Origin: Streptomyces cinnabarinus
GTDB lineage: Bacteria > Actinomycetota > Actinomycetes > Streptomycetales > Streptomycetaceae
Assembly: GCF_027270315.1 (NCBI RefSeq)
Contig: NZ_CP114413.1
Coordinates: forward strand, 1-64,000
Length of the DNA stretch: 64,000 nt
Direction: 5' to 3'
Shown: piece after piece, positions 43,406-51,739 of the stretch
Numbering within the stretch: position 1 is the first letter of the stretch
Layout of the letters: each line of letters starts with the position of its first letter
Made by a program: the position numbers and the translations under genes
The notes under the pieces: model-generated
Seen by the model: only the letters and a program-made list of their open reading frames with translations
What the model was told of the DNA's origin: nothing
Database searches by the model: none

Positions 43406-44714
43406 GTGTGGTGCGCCTGAAATCGCGGGCTTAAATCGCGCCGAGTTGGTGCGCTGGGTGAGCGGGGCGGTGGCGCCCCGTCTTGTCGAGCGGGCCCGCA
43501 GCGTTTTGGCGCTCGTGCGCGGGCGGAGTTGCAGGTCACCGCGGACACAGTGAGGAAGTGGCGGTCCGGACTGGCGGATGAGCCGCGGCCGGGCCGGCGC
43601 AAGTCGGAGCTGGTGCTCAGTGATGAGGAGCGGGCTCAGCTGACGCGTTGGGCCAGGCGCGCCAAGACCGCTCAGTTCCTGGCTCTGCGGGCGAGGATCG
43701 TGCTGCGGTGCGCGGAAGGCAGGACGAATAAGCAGGTGGCGGCCGAACTCGGGGTGCGCGAGCAGTCGGTGAGCCGCTGGCGGGCCCGGTTCGTCGAGCG
43801 GCGGCTGGACGGGCTGACCGATGAGCCGCGGCCCGGCAGGCCGCCCTCGATCCTGCTCGACCAGGTCGAGGATGTTGTCGTCGCGACGCTGGAATCGACC
43901 CCGGGTCAGGACACGCACTGGTCACGGGCTTCCATGGCCGAGCGCACCGGGCTGTCGAAGTCGACGATCGGGCGGATCTGGAAGAAGTTCGACCTCAAGC
44001 CACACCTGCAGGATGCCTTCAAACTCTCCACCGATCCGCAGTTCGTCGCGAAGGTCGTCGACGTCGTCGGCCTGTATCACCACCCGCCCGAGAAGGCGGT
44101 GGTGCTGTGCGTGGACGAGAAGAGCCAGATCCAGGCGCTGGACCGCTCGCAGCCGGTGCTGCCGATGATGCCGGGCATGCCCGAGCGGCGTACCCACGAC
44201 TACCTGCGGCACGGCATCACCAGTCTGTTCGCCGCGTTCAACATCGCCGACGGCACGGTCATCGGTGAACTGCACCGCCGCCACCGGGCCGTCGAGTTCA
44301 AGAAGTTCCTGGTCACGATAGACAAGAGGGTTCCCGCCGGGCTCGATGTGCACCTGGTGTGTGACAACTACGCCACCCACAACACCCTCGAGATCAAGAC
44401 CTGGCTCAGCAAGCACCCCCGCTTCCATGTCCACTTCACTCCGACCGGCTCCTCCTGGATCAACCAGGTCGAGCGATGGTTCGGCCTGCTGACCGACAAG
44501 CTCATCCGCCGCGGCGTCCACACCTCGGTAAAGGCGCTTGAGGATGACATCAGAGCCTGGATCGACTCGTGGAACGAGAACCCCAGGCCCTTCACCTGGA
44601 CCAAGACCGCCGACGAGATCCTCAACTCGCTCGCCGACCACCTCGCCAAGGTCACTCCTCCAGCCAGCGATAACCAGCGACAGATTTAAGCCCGCGATTT
44701 CAGGCGCACCACAC
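43406..44714 (+). mobile_element. IS630-family insertion sequence
   Basis: 1,309 bp with perfect 32-bp terminal inverted repeats at 43406-43437 and 44683-44714, flanked by the TA duplication (43404-43405 and 44715-44716) expected for IS630/Tc1 elements. The target was CTAG between two convergent genes. The copy looks complete and recent. Confidence 0.95.
43529..44689 (+). CDS. IS630-family transposase
   Basis: 386 aa from TTG 43529, or shorter from GTG 43550. Helix-turn-helix pieces (NKQVAAELGVREQSVSRWRA) precede a DDE domain: VVLCVDEKSQIQALDRSQP with the first Asp, VHLVCDNYATHNT with the second, and TPTGSSWINQVERWFGLLTD with the final Glu. All three are intact. Just upstream, another frame encodes LVERARSVLALVRG, which looks like the start of an IS630 helix-turn-helix and reads on into the gene's VTADTVRKWRSGLADEP by a frameshift. 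The N-terminus may thus be longer, or expressed by frameshifting, as in some IS630 members. Confidence 0.9.
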   Translation: MQVTADTVRKWRSGLADEPRPGRRKSELVLSDEERAQLTRWARRAKTAQFLALRARIVLRCAEGRTNKQVAAELGVREQSVSRWRARFVERRLDGLTDEPRPGRPPSILLDQVEDVVVATLESTPGQDTHWSRASMAERTGLSKSTIGRIWKKFDLKPHLQDAFKLSTDPQFVAKVVDVVGLYHHPPEKAVVLCVDEKSQIQALDRSQPVLPMMPGMPERRTHDYLRHGITSLFAAFNIADGTVIGELHRRHRAVEFKKFLVTIDKRVPAGLDVHLVCDNYATHNTLEIKTWLSKHPRFHVHFTPTGSSWINQVERWFGLLTDKLIRRGVHTSVKALEDDIRAWIDSWNENPRPFTWTKTADEILNSLADHLAKVTPPASDNQRQI

Positions 44715-45649
44715 TAGAGCGTGGTGAGGCCGAGGTCGTCGAAAACGGCCCGGATGTGGTGTCCCACGCCGTCATTGCCGGCTCCGCCCCAATGGAGTCC
44801 TACAACCCGGCGCCAGTCGCCGTCATTGGTGGGGCTTCCCGCCTCCATATAGAGGGCCCCGGAATCGCCGATGTCGGAGAAGTCACTACCATCGCCGTCG
44901 ATCCACATGTCAGCGTGTGATCCGCTGTGCCCCGAGTCGTAGTCGATCAGGTCCACGATGCCGAACGTGCGCCCGGTCGTGCGCCCGGTCTTCTGAACGC
45001 GCATGTCAAGCGTGGCGTCGGCAATCCCGAAGACTGCCGGTCCTCCGCCAATGATCGAGGCACTCACGACAGCGGGGTCGACGGGGGCAGCGACCGCGGC
45101 ATCCAGGGAACCTGCCCTCAACACCGAACCGATGAGGTCGACAGGCAGTCGACCGCCATCATCTCTTGACGGCTGCGAAATCGCCTTCCCCGTCACAGAA
45201 CCGAAAACATGGCGATTGGACAGGGCCACCGCTTGATTTGTCACGGTATCCCACACCCAGCCACCGAGAGTGCCCGAGTTGCCGGCGCTCATCCCCCCAG
45301 GTACTGGCCGTTCCTTGCCACCGAGATTGACGCCTGCAGGTGCGGGCGCGTTCTCCGGGACAGGCTTGGCACGTTCTTGGACGTCGACCCTAGCGACGAC
45401 CTCTCGGCCGTCCGCTGCAATGAGACGCAGCTCCTGCGGAAGACGTCGGTCTTCTGACACACGCTCCAACGGCAGCTTCCGCTCGACGTGCACCACAACC
45501 GCGTACTCGTCGACTTTTTGATCTGCGCGGCGCCGCCGCCCAACTCCGATGCCGTGCACATCTGGGTGGGCAAGCAATTCGTCGGCGAACCGTTCTTTCG
45601 CAGCACGGGCTGCCACCAGAGCGTCCCACGTCAGGCCACTGTCCGTCAT
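44714..45649 (-). CDS. Trypsin-like serine protease
   Basis: 311 aa from ATG 45649, 16 bases after the stop of the upstream small gene; a longer frame to 45766 would overlap that gene. The chymotrypsin-fold triad is visible: His147 in VALSNRHVFG, Asp183 in GSLDAAVAAP and Ser263 in DIGDSGALYM. Residues 20-100 form an N-terminal alpha/beta segment (GIGVGRRRRADQKVDEYAVV), which could be a pro-domain. No signal peptide, so it may act inside the cell. The coupling to a peptide with a Gly-rich tail suggests it may process that peptide. The stop codon (CTA on the plus strand) spans the right IS630 boundary but is unchanged by the insertion. Confidence 0.82.
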   Translation of the reverse strand: MTDSGLTWDALVAARAAKERFADELLAHPDVHGIGVGRRRRADQKVDEYAVVVHVERKLPLERVSEDRRLPQELRLIAADGREVVARVDVQERAKPVPENAPAPAGVNLGGKERPVPGGMSAGNSGTLGGWVWDTVTNQAVALSNRHVFGSVTGKAISQPSRDDGGRLPVDLIGSVLRAGSLDAAVAAPVDPAVVSASIIGGGPAVFGIADATLDMRVQKTGRTTGRTFGIVDLIDYDSGHSGSHADMWIDGDGSDFSDIGDSGALYMEAGSPTNDGDWRRVVGLHWGGAGNDGVGHHIRAVFDDLGLTTL

Positions 45650-45665
45650 GGGAATACGTGCCCCT

Positions 45666-46004
45666 CTATTGCGGATGACCGCCGTCTGCGCCACCGTCTC
45701 CGCCGCCGGACGGCGATACCGGTCCATGTCCTGGTCCCGGCGAACCGCCGCAACCACACTCCTCAATCACCAAGGCATGGATACGTTCCTGCCGACTGAG
45801 GCGGTCGCCCGGCATAACCTGGGTGCTGATCATCTTACGGATCTCCCGAACGGGTTCCGCGCTCACGCGAACTTCGGTGATTCCGGCTACCCGAAGTGTT
45901 TCCTTGATCTCGTCCCAGAGATCGTTCTTCGCGAGAAATTTCATAAACTCGACGGCGTTGTCAATGTCTGACTCAGCGAAGTTCTCACCAGTCGATGTAC
46001 TCAT
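45666..46004 (-). CDS. Small peptide-like protein with a Cys/Gly-rich tail, possible RiPP precursor
   Basis: 112 aa from ATG 46004, with AAGGAG upstream. Residues 1-80 form an acidic, leader-like helical part (DIDNAVEFMKFLAKNDLWDE, GITEVRVSAEPVREIRKM). The C-terminus from residue 81 switches to EECGCGGSPGPGHGP and a run of Gly/Asp/Ser with Cys83 and Cys85. A folded leader followed by a low-complexity Cys/Gly tail, directly upstream of a protease gene, fits a ribosomal peptide or a protease substrate. No modification enzyme I recognise is adjacent, so this is only a proposal. A regulator or anti-protease partner is also possible. Confidence 0.7.
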   Translation of the reverse strand: MSTSTGENFAESDIDNAVEFMKFLAKNDLWDEIKETLRVAGITEVRVSAEPVREIRKMISTQVMPGDRLSRQERIHALVIEECGCGGSPGPGHGPVSPSGGGDGGADGGHPQ

Positions 46005-46229
46005 GCTGGACTCCTTTCGCCTTGATTCCATGCTCCGGCGGCCACCCAAGCTGGGCAACTCGAAGCACTGCCGATCCACAGCCCCTGTACAGCACATCCG
46101 TATCGGCGCAGGCGAGCGGCACGCATCGGGCCCAGTGCACCCTGGACAAGCAGCTTGATGACAGCGGCCGTGCTGGCGTGGGCGGCGCCGGTCGAGGCAC
46201 CCCTGCCGTGATCCTCCAGCGGTCACTTC

Positions 46230-46500
46230 GCCACGTCCTGCCTCACCGTCGGCGAGGTGACCGCTCGCGAGATCACCGACAACGCCAGGGATCCCCGACC
46301 AATCTGGCCATCAGTCACGACCAACACCGTTGCAGTACTTGAGCGGGGTGCCCTTCCCGTCGCGGATCTGGTGGGGTTTGCTACATCTTGCGCTGGTCGA
46401 CCGGCAACGGCCCGGGCGCGGCTCCCCCGCTTCGCGCGGACGTGCGAGTCATCCACACACACTCGTGAACCGGTGAGCTTGCTGGCCGCGTTCGGTGTCG
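46230..46500 (-). pseudogene. Degenerate IS5-family transposase fragment
   Basis: Reading leftward in shifting frames: GSRVCVDDSHVRAKRG (the first catalytic Asp region of IS5 DDE enzymes), then a KPHQIRDGKGTPLKYCNGVG segment in another frame, equivalent to SKHHL..D..G.PL. Several frameshifts and stops. An inactive relic. Confidence 0.6.
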
Positions 46501-46633
46501 AGAGCAGAATGCAGCGCAACCGTTGGGAGACCCCTGCCTGCTGCCGGCGGTCCAGACGCCACCAACAGTTACGAGCCCTCAGGACCGACCTCCGCCTGCA
46601 GGTTCACGCCAGCCTGCGTGGGATTCTCTCGGG

Positions 46634-47101
46634 ATGGATTCATTCGCAGCCCGGCTGGACGGCGCATGGGAGTGGTGGGCGGCCGCTATCGAGGATGCGC
46701 AGGAGGGCCGATGGGTTCGTGATGCCTTGGAGCGGGATGTGGTGGCGGACATCATGGCATCGACCAATGCCCTGCACGGAGGAAGGTCGGCGCCCTTCAC
46801 CGAGGACTCATGGCACGTACGTATCGGGCGGATCGCCAATTGGGCCGGGGTACTCCGGCTTGCCGCTCGGGCAGGGAGGTGGGAGCTCCAGCCTGTCGTC
46901 GGACACAGACCGAAGCGTCCTGCGGGTATGGCCGATTTGCTGTCCGGCATCTACGCGATCGGCGCACAGGGTGAGATGTGGATGGATCAGCTCCTTCGAG
47001 AGCGCCGGACACCGCAAGAGAAGGAGATTGCCCAGGCCGAGGGTTTCCTCACCGGGCCAGGCTCCATAGAGGATCTCGAACTGTTCTTCTACGACAGCTG
47101 A
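46634..47101 (+). CDS. Hypothetical protein
   Basis: 155 aa from ATG 46634 (a weak TCTCGGG precedes it; the frame stays open for 100 bp upstream without a family-like sequence). The N-terminus is aromatic (DGAWEWWAAAIEDAQEGRWV); the centre has IANWAGVLRLAARAGRWELQ and a C-terminal acidic ending (SIEDLELFFYDS). Soluble and mostly helical. Not recognised. It stands alone between the IS5 relic and the kinase gene. Confidence 0.55.
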   Translation: MDSFAARLDGAWEWWAAAIEDAQEGRWVRDALERDVVADIMASTNALHGGRSAPFTEDSWHVRIGRIANWAGVLRLAARAGRWELQPVVGHRPKRPAGMADLLSGIYAIGAQGEMWMDQLLRERRTPQEKEIAQAEGFLTGPGSIEDLELFFYDS

Positions 47102-47139
47102 CTTTCATCCCTGCTCGGCCGGCGTCGCGCGGCCCCGCG

Positions 47140-47382
47140 TCAGCGAATATGCTCCCGGATCGCGCGAGGCGAAAGCGCGGGGTCGGCCAGGACGGCATCC
47201 AGTCGGGTCCATCCCCACACACGCGTCAGCGGCACGACCGTGACAAGGTCGCGAACAGCTACAGCCGCGAACAACTGACGGGCTGTGACCGCCGCGGCCC
47301 CGCCACCAGCGCAACCTGCCGCCAGGCATCCGACCCACCTCGCAGCGGGCCTGTCACCGGCATCTCGTAGGCTCCACGCCAT
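47140..47382 (-). CDS. Possible small protein divergent from the kinase
   Basis: 80 aa from ATG 47382, whose start codon overlaps the kinase start on the other strand. The C-terminal 45 residues (LFAAVAVRDLVTVVPLTRVW, then GWTRLDAVLADPALSPRAIR) look like real protein, with a plausible helix-strand pattern; the N-terminus is low-quality. It could be a fragment of a larger lost gene. Confidence 0.35.
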   Translation of the reverse strand: MAWSLRDAGDRPAARWVGCLAAGCAGGGAAAVTARQLFAAVAVRDLVTVVPLTRVWGWTRLDAVLADPALSPRAIREHIR

Positions 47383-49114
47383 GAACGACGGGCAATCCGG
47401 CAGACGGGTCATCGACGGACGCTTCGAGCTGGAAGCGCGGCTCGGTGGCGGCGGTATGGGCATGGTGTGGCGGGCGCGCGATCTGGTCCTGGACCGGGCC
47501 GTGGCGCTCAAGGAGGTCCGGCCGTCGGATCCAGGGCTGGCCGAACACGATCCGCAGGCCGCGGCCATGCTCCGGGCCCGAGTGTTGCGCGAGGCCAGGG
47601 CGCTCGCCCGTGTCGACCACCCCAACGTGGTGACCATCCACCACGTGGTCGACGGAGGGGACCATGCCTACCCCTGGCTGGTCATGGAACTGGTCACCGG
47701 GGGATCGCTCCAGGACCGGCTCGAACAGGGGCCCTTGACACCCGTGGCCGCCGCCCGCCTCGGCCGCGAGGTGCTGGCCGCGCTACGCGCCGCACACGAT
47801 GCCGGTATCCAGCACCGCGATGTGAAGCCCGCCAACGTCCTGCTGCGGCCCGACCAGCGTCCCGTCCTGACGGACTTCGGCATCGCGGCGATCAGGGAGT
47901 CCACGGTCCTGACCGCGACCGGTTCCCTCATCGGCACACCCGACTACATGGCGCCCGAACGCATCGCCGGCGGCGAAGGCGGCCCGGGTTCGGACCTGTG
48001 GTCGCTGGCGATGATGCTGTACGTCGCTGTCGAAGGCCATCACCCGCTACGCAGGGCAACCACCCTAGCAACCCTGGCGGCACTGCTGAGCGAGGAACTC
48101 CCACCACCCCAGCGGTCCGGACCGCTGACCGGCTTCCTCAACGCCATGCTCGTCAAGGATCCGGCACAGCGCCCCGACACGACGACAGCCGACCACATGC
48201 TCGCGGCGGCCGGAGAGGGGCAGGACACGGCCGCGAGTACCGCACCCGGCCGCACGGACGCACCGCACGCGGCGACTTCGTATCACCTGGCGCCCCCGAC
48301 GGAGCCGACTACCACGCGGTCCGCACAGCTGTCGCCGCCCGGTTTCGGGCCACCGCCGGTCGGCTTCGCACCACCCGCTCACTTCGGCGCACCGCCCGCA
48401 CCTCCGAGCCAGAGCCCGACGGTCCGGCCCACGACAGCGCGGCCCGGCGGCCGTTCGAAGCACACGGTCGCCGTCGCTTCATCCGTCGCGGGGGTGGTAC
48501 TGGTAGGAGCGCTGGTGTGGACCCTGCTGCCCGACAGCAGCGAAAAGGGCCGCGACTCCTCGGCCGGCTCATCCGGCTCCTCATCGGCCACCACGCCTGG
48601 TCCGTCGGCCACCAGGCCTGACACGTCCCGCTCATCTTCAGCGGCAGCGAGCGACACGAAGACCGGGCTGCTCACGCCGGACGGCATCCGTACGGCGCTC
48701 GCGGAGATCAAGACCGCGACCGGCACGGACCGCGCATCCAGCCTCTCCATTTACCCGGAGTACGTGACCGTGGACATCATGGTCAAGGGCAGCGAAACGA
48801 AGCACGACAGCTACACCTACCGCCCCGGCAGTGGCGTCGAGAAGGGCATCATCAGCGGCTCGATAATCGGCGGCGAACAGCCTTTCAGCCTCGACGACTT
48901 CGACTGGGATGTCGTCCCCGCCCTGCTGAAGCGGGCGGAGAAGGACCTCAACGTGGCGCGCCCTACCTTGCGTTACCTCACCGTCCGCCCCGCTGACGAG
49001 ACCTTCGACACCCCGTTGGGACTGGGCGTGTACCTGTCCGACGAGCACGCCTCGGGCTACCTCAACGCCGACCTGAAAGGCACAGTGACCCGCGTCGTCC
49101 CCGCCGAGGACTGA
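47381..49114 (+). CDS. Membrane-anchored Ser/Thr protein kinase
   Basis: 577 aa from ATG 47381. The Hanks-type kinase domain spans about 13-265: glycine loop LGGGGMGMVW, Lys44 in VALKEV, catalytic HRDVKPANVLL (Asp147), DFG at 165-167 and the activation-loop GTPDYMAPER. A Pro/Ser-rich juxtamembrane stretch follows to about 360, then one membrane helix (362-383, VAVASSVAGVVLVGALVWTL). The outer part begins with a Ser/Thr-rich linker and ends in a roughly 125-aa domain without PASTA repeats. It phosphorylates proteins in response to an unknown external cue. No substrate gene is adjacent. An 18-bp terminator follows. Confidence 0.92.
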   Translation: MNDGQSGRRVIDGRFELEARLGGGGMGMVWRARDLVLDRAVALKEVRPSDPGLAEHDPQAAAMLRARVLREARALARVDHPNVVTIHHVVDGGDHAYPWLVMELVTGGSLQDRLEQGPLTPVAAARLGREVLAALRAAHDAGIQHRDVKPANVLLRPDQRPVLTDFGIAAIRESTVLTATGSLIGTPDYMAPERIAGGEGGPGSDLWSLAMMLYVAVEGHHPLRRATTLATLAALLSEELPPPQRSGPLTGFLNAMLVKDPAQRPDTTTADHMLAAAGEGQDTAASTAPGRTDAPHAATSYHLAPPTEPTTTRSAQLSPPGFGPPPVGFAPPAHFGAPPAPPSQSPTVRPTTARPGGRSKHTVAVASSVAGVVLVGALVWTLLPDSSEKGRDSSAGSSGSSSATTPGPSATRPDTSRSSSAAASDTKTGLLTPDGIRTALAEIKTATGTDRASSLSIYPEYVTVDIMVKGSETKHDSYTYRPGSGVEKGIISGSIIGGEQPFSLDDFDWDVVPALLKRAEKDLNVARPTLRYLTVRPADETFDTPLGLGVYLSDEHASGYLNADLKGTVTRVVPAED

Positions 49115-49327
49115 CCTCCCGATTCGGCAGGCAAGGGTCTTCCGGCTCTTGGCCGCATCGCGAGCGTCGGTCGCGCGGCGCCGCCTGTGCCAGCGTCCGC
49201 ACATCGTCGTCGACCAGGAAGGCCCGTGCCGGACCAGACGCGCCCTGTCATCAGCGCGCATCCGGGGGTACGCCCGACCCGCGGCAGGGCCAACCACAGG
49301 CCCGACCACGGATTCCGCGCCCGCACC

Positions 49328-49370
49328 GTCCCCGACCCGGGCCCCCATGGCCGGGGCCCGGGTCGGGGAC
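49328..49370. terminator. Bidirectional terminator, 18-bp perfect stem
   Basis: Bases 49328-49345 pair perfectly with 49353-49370 across a seven-base loop. It lies between the kinase gene and the convergent DtxR-type gene and is symmetrical enough to stop both. The rest of 49115-49418 holds nothing else I recognise. Confidence 0.8.
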
Positions 49371-49418
49371 CGGGAGTTGCCTCCCTGCCATGCATCAGGC
49401 CAGCACCCGGAGTCGGGC

Positions 49419-50111
49419 TCAGCGCCTGGCCACGAAGACGTGCGCGGCGATCTGCGTGGGGAGTTCGGCGGTCCTCCCGTCGTTGCTGACCATCACGCCG
49501 ACGGACGACGACGTCACGCTCACGACCGTGCCGGGCCGCACCCCGGCGTATCGCAGGGCGTACATCAGCCGGCAGTCTGCCTGGATCGGCTCCCCGATGC
49601 GTGTCACGACCGCGCTCGCGCCGTTCGGCCCCAGCCGCAGGTCGCGGAGGCTGACCATGCTGTCCCCGAGGACCGGGCCCACGGTGCCCGTTGCGCCGAG
49701 TTCCTCCAGGCCCGGGATCGGGTTGCCGTAGGGCGATTGGGTCGGGTGGTGCAGCAGTGTGACGATGCGGCGTTCGACCGCCTCGCTCATCACGTGCTCC
49801 CAGCGGCAGGCTTCGGCGTGGACCTGCTCCCACTCCAGCCCGATCACCTCGACGAGCAGGCACTCCGCGAGCCGGTGTTTGCGCATTACACGGGTGGCGA
49901 TGCGCCGGCCCTCCTGCGTCAGCTCCAGGTGCCGGTCGTCGGCGACGTGCAGCAGTCCGTCGCGCTCCATGCGGGCCACACTCTGGCTGACGGTGGGGCC
50001 GCTTTGGTCCAGGCGCTCGGCGATGCGGGCGCGCAGGGGGACCACGCCCTCCTCCTCGAGCTCCAGGACGGTGCGCAGATACATCTGCGTCGTGTCGATG
50101 AGCCTGGACAC
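49419..50111 (-). CDS. DtxR/IdeR-type metal-dependent repressor
   Basis: 230 aa from GTG 50111, eight bases after the stop of the preceding gene. The winged helix is 1-70 (GPTVSQSVARMERDGL). The metal ligands known for DtxR fall at the same numbers here: Met10, Cys102, Glu105 and His106 for the primary site, and His79, Glu83 and His98 for the ancillary site. A C-terminal SH3-like domain (about 150-228) is present. These point to an Fe(II)-responsive repressor of iron genes, equivalent to the DmdR proteins of Streptomyces. No siderophore genes are adjacent, so its targets lie elsewhere. Confidence 0.92.
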   Translation of the reverse strand: MSRLIDTTQMYLRTVLELEEEGVVPLRARIAERLDQSGPTVSQSVARMERDGLLHVADDRHLELTQEGRRIATRVMRKHRLAECLLVEVIGLEWEQVHAEACRWEHVMSEAVERRIVTLLHHPTQSPYGNPIPGLEELGATGTVGPVLGDSMVSLRDLRLGPNGASAVVTRIGEPIQADCRLMYALRYAGVRPGTVVSVTSSSVGVMVSNDGRTAELPTQIAAHVFVARR

Positions 50112-50119
50112 GTTGCTCG

Positions 50120-50659
50120 TCAGGCGGGGGTTTCGGCGGTGGCGATCAGGACCGCACGGCCGAGGATGTGGCCGGCCATCGTGAAGCCGAGAACGGCCGG
50201 GGTGGCGTCGGCCGCAACGCCGACGGAGGCGACATCGAGGGCGTGCACCACGACGAAGTAGCGGTGCGGGCCGTGTCCGGCCGGCGGGGCAGCTCCGATA
50301 TAGCGGGCTGCGCGGGCGTCGCCCGGCAGCTGGAAAGCACCCTCGGGCAGGCCCGAGCCGGTGTCGTCACCGGCTCCCTCGGGCACTTCGGTGGTGGTGG
50401 CGGGGATGTCGGCGACCGCCCAGTGCCAGAACCCTGACCCCGTGGGGGCGTCGGGGTCGTAGACCGTGACCGCGTAGCTCTTGGTGCCCTCCGGGGCTCC
50501 GTTCCAGGACAGCTGCGGGGAGATGTCCTTCCCGCCGGGAACGCCGAAGATGCCGGAGTACTGCTCGGGCGGCCAGGGAGCGCCGTCAGTGACGGTGGTA
50601 CTGGTGACGGTGAACGACGCCGCCTCGGGGAGACGGGCGAAGGGGTCGTTGGCGCGCAT
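50120..50659 (-). CDS. YbhB/YbcL (PEBP-like) family protein
   Basis: 179 aa from ATG 50659, with AAGGA upstream. Raf-kinase-inhibitor-like fold: ISPQLSWNGAPEGTKSYAVT and YDPDAPTGSGFWHWAVADIP, then GHGPHRYFVVVHALD, which line the small anion-binding pocket. Cytoplasmic, no signal peptide. The bacterial function is not settled. It is co-directional with the DtxR-type gene (eight-base gap), so both may form one transcript, and it is divergent from the GntR gene. Confidence 0.9.
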   Translation of the reverse strand: MRANDPFARLPEAASFTVTSTTVTDGAPWPPEQYSGIFGVPGGKDISPQLSWNGAPEGTKSYAVTVYDPDAPTGSGFWHWAVADIPATTTEVPEGAGDDTGSGLPEGAFQLPGDARAARYIGAAPPAGHGPHRYFVVVHALDVASVGVAADATPAVLGFTMAGHILGRAVLIATAETPA

Positions 50660-50780
50660 CGCGTCATTCCTTTCAGGCAGTGCTGGGCAGGGGTGGTTGG
50701 TCGGGGCGCCGGCAAGAAGCCCGCTGCATCGCGCAGGGCTGCCGCGTTCCCCGTCGACCACTGAATCGACACTAACATAG

Positions 50781-50792
50781 ATAATCGATTAT
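50781..50792. promoter_or_regulatory. 12-bp perfect palindrome, likely GntR operator
   Basis: ATAATCGATTAT lies in the 158-bp divergent region, 26 bases before the GntR start. It is strikingly AT-rich for this genome, and its position suits autoregulation and control of the divergent YbhB/DtxR unit. Confidence 0.6.
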
Positions 50793-50817
50793 TTGAGGGA
50801 TCGTCTATGATGGAGGC

Positions 50818-51525
50818 ATGACTCAGACGGCCCCCGCCTCGGCCTCAACGGGCAAGCAGATGCTCTCCGAGCAGGTCTACGTCCACCTGCGGGACGCGAT
50901 CATGCGCGGCGACTACGCCCCCGGCGACGCCCTCAAGCCCCAGGACCTCGCCAAGCAACAGGCCGTGAGCCTGGCCGTCGTACGCGAGGCGCTCGTCCGG
51001 CTGGTCGGCGAGGGCCTCGCCGACCGTCTGCCCAACCGCGGTTTCGCCGTGCCAGCCTTCTCCGACCGCCGGTGGCAGGAGATCGCCGAGGCCCGCGCGA
51101 CCATCGAACCGGTCATGCTGCGCATGTCCATCGAACGCGGCGACGTCGACTGGGAGGCCCGGGTGCGAGCCGCCCACCACCGCCTGGCCCGCACCCCCGT
51201 ATACGTGGCGGACGAGGGCGAGCACTACAGCAGCACGTGGTCGGAGGCCCACCGGGTCTTCCATCGCACCCTGTTGGAGGGGTGCGGCAATCCCGTCCTG
51301 CTGGAGACGTTCGACCGCATGTGGACGGCGAGCGAGCTGGCCCGCCGCTGGTCGGCACACCGCAACCCCGACCGCAACGGCACCGTTGAACATCGCCGGC
51401 TGGAGGAAGCCGCGCTGGCCCGCGACGCCGACACCGCAGCCGACGTCCTGACCCAGCACCTCACCCGCACCGCAGCCGACCTCACCGGCCCCACCCCCGA
51501 CAGACCCGTCAAGGAGGCGCGATAG
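50818..51525 (+). CDS. GntR-family regulator with FCD domain
   Basis: 235 aa from ATG 50818, with GGAGG four bases upstream. The winged helix spans about 16-80 (QVYVHLRDAIMRGDYAPGDA, LAVVREALVRLVGEGL). The helical FCD ligand domain follows, with EAHRVFHRTLLEGCGNPVLL and a final His in ADVLTQHLTRT; FCD domains bind small carboxylates, often with a metal. An AT-rich palindrome upstream is its likely operator. No metabolic gene follows in the same transcript, so the regulated pathway is not evident. Confidence 0.9.
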   Translation: MTQTAPASASTGKQMLSEQVYVHLRDAIMRGDYAPGDALKPQDLAKQQAVSLAVVREALVRLVGEGLADRLPNRGFAVPAFSDRRWQEIAEARATIEPVMLRMSIERGDVDWEARVRAAHHRLARTPVYVADEGEHYSSTWSEAHRVFHRTLLEGCGNPVLLETFDRMWTASELARRWSAHRNPDRNGTVEHRRLEEAALARDADTAADVLTQHLTRTAADLTGPTPDRPVKEAR

Positions 51526-51739
51526 ACCCCGTACGCCCCACCGAACCCCGGTGAATGCCGCCTTGCGGGCCGCGACGCCGGAGGCCTGCGGGCATGGTGG
51601 CCCTGTTCGCCGTCACGCGTCGGGCCGGTCAACGGGCCGGCGAGGGAACGTCATTGCATCATCGGCAATGCCAACCCTTCAGCTGGCGGTCACCGTTTCG
51701 CGGTAGTTGCTCTGACCGGGCGCTTCCTAGCATCACCGC

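Noticed and set aside
43356..43406. Sixteen-codon frame after the ketosynthase
   Set aside because: It ends at the original CTAG target and has no ribosome binding site of its own; probably only the convergent intergenic space.
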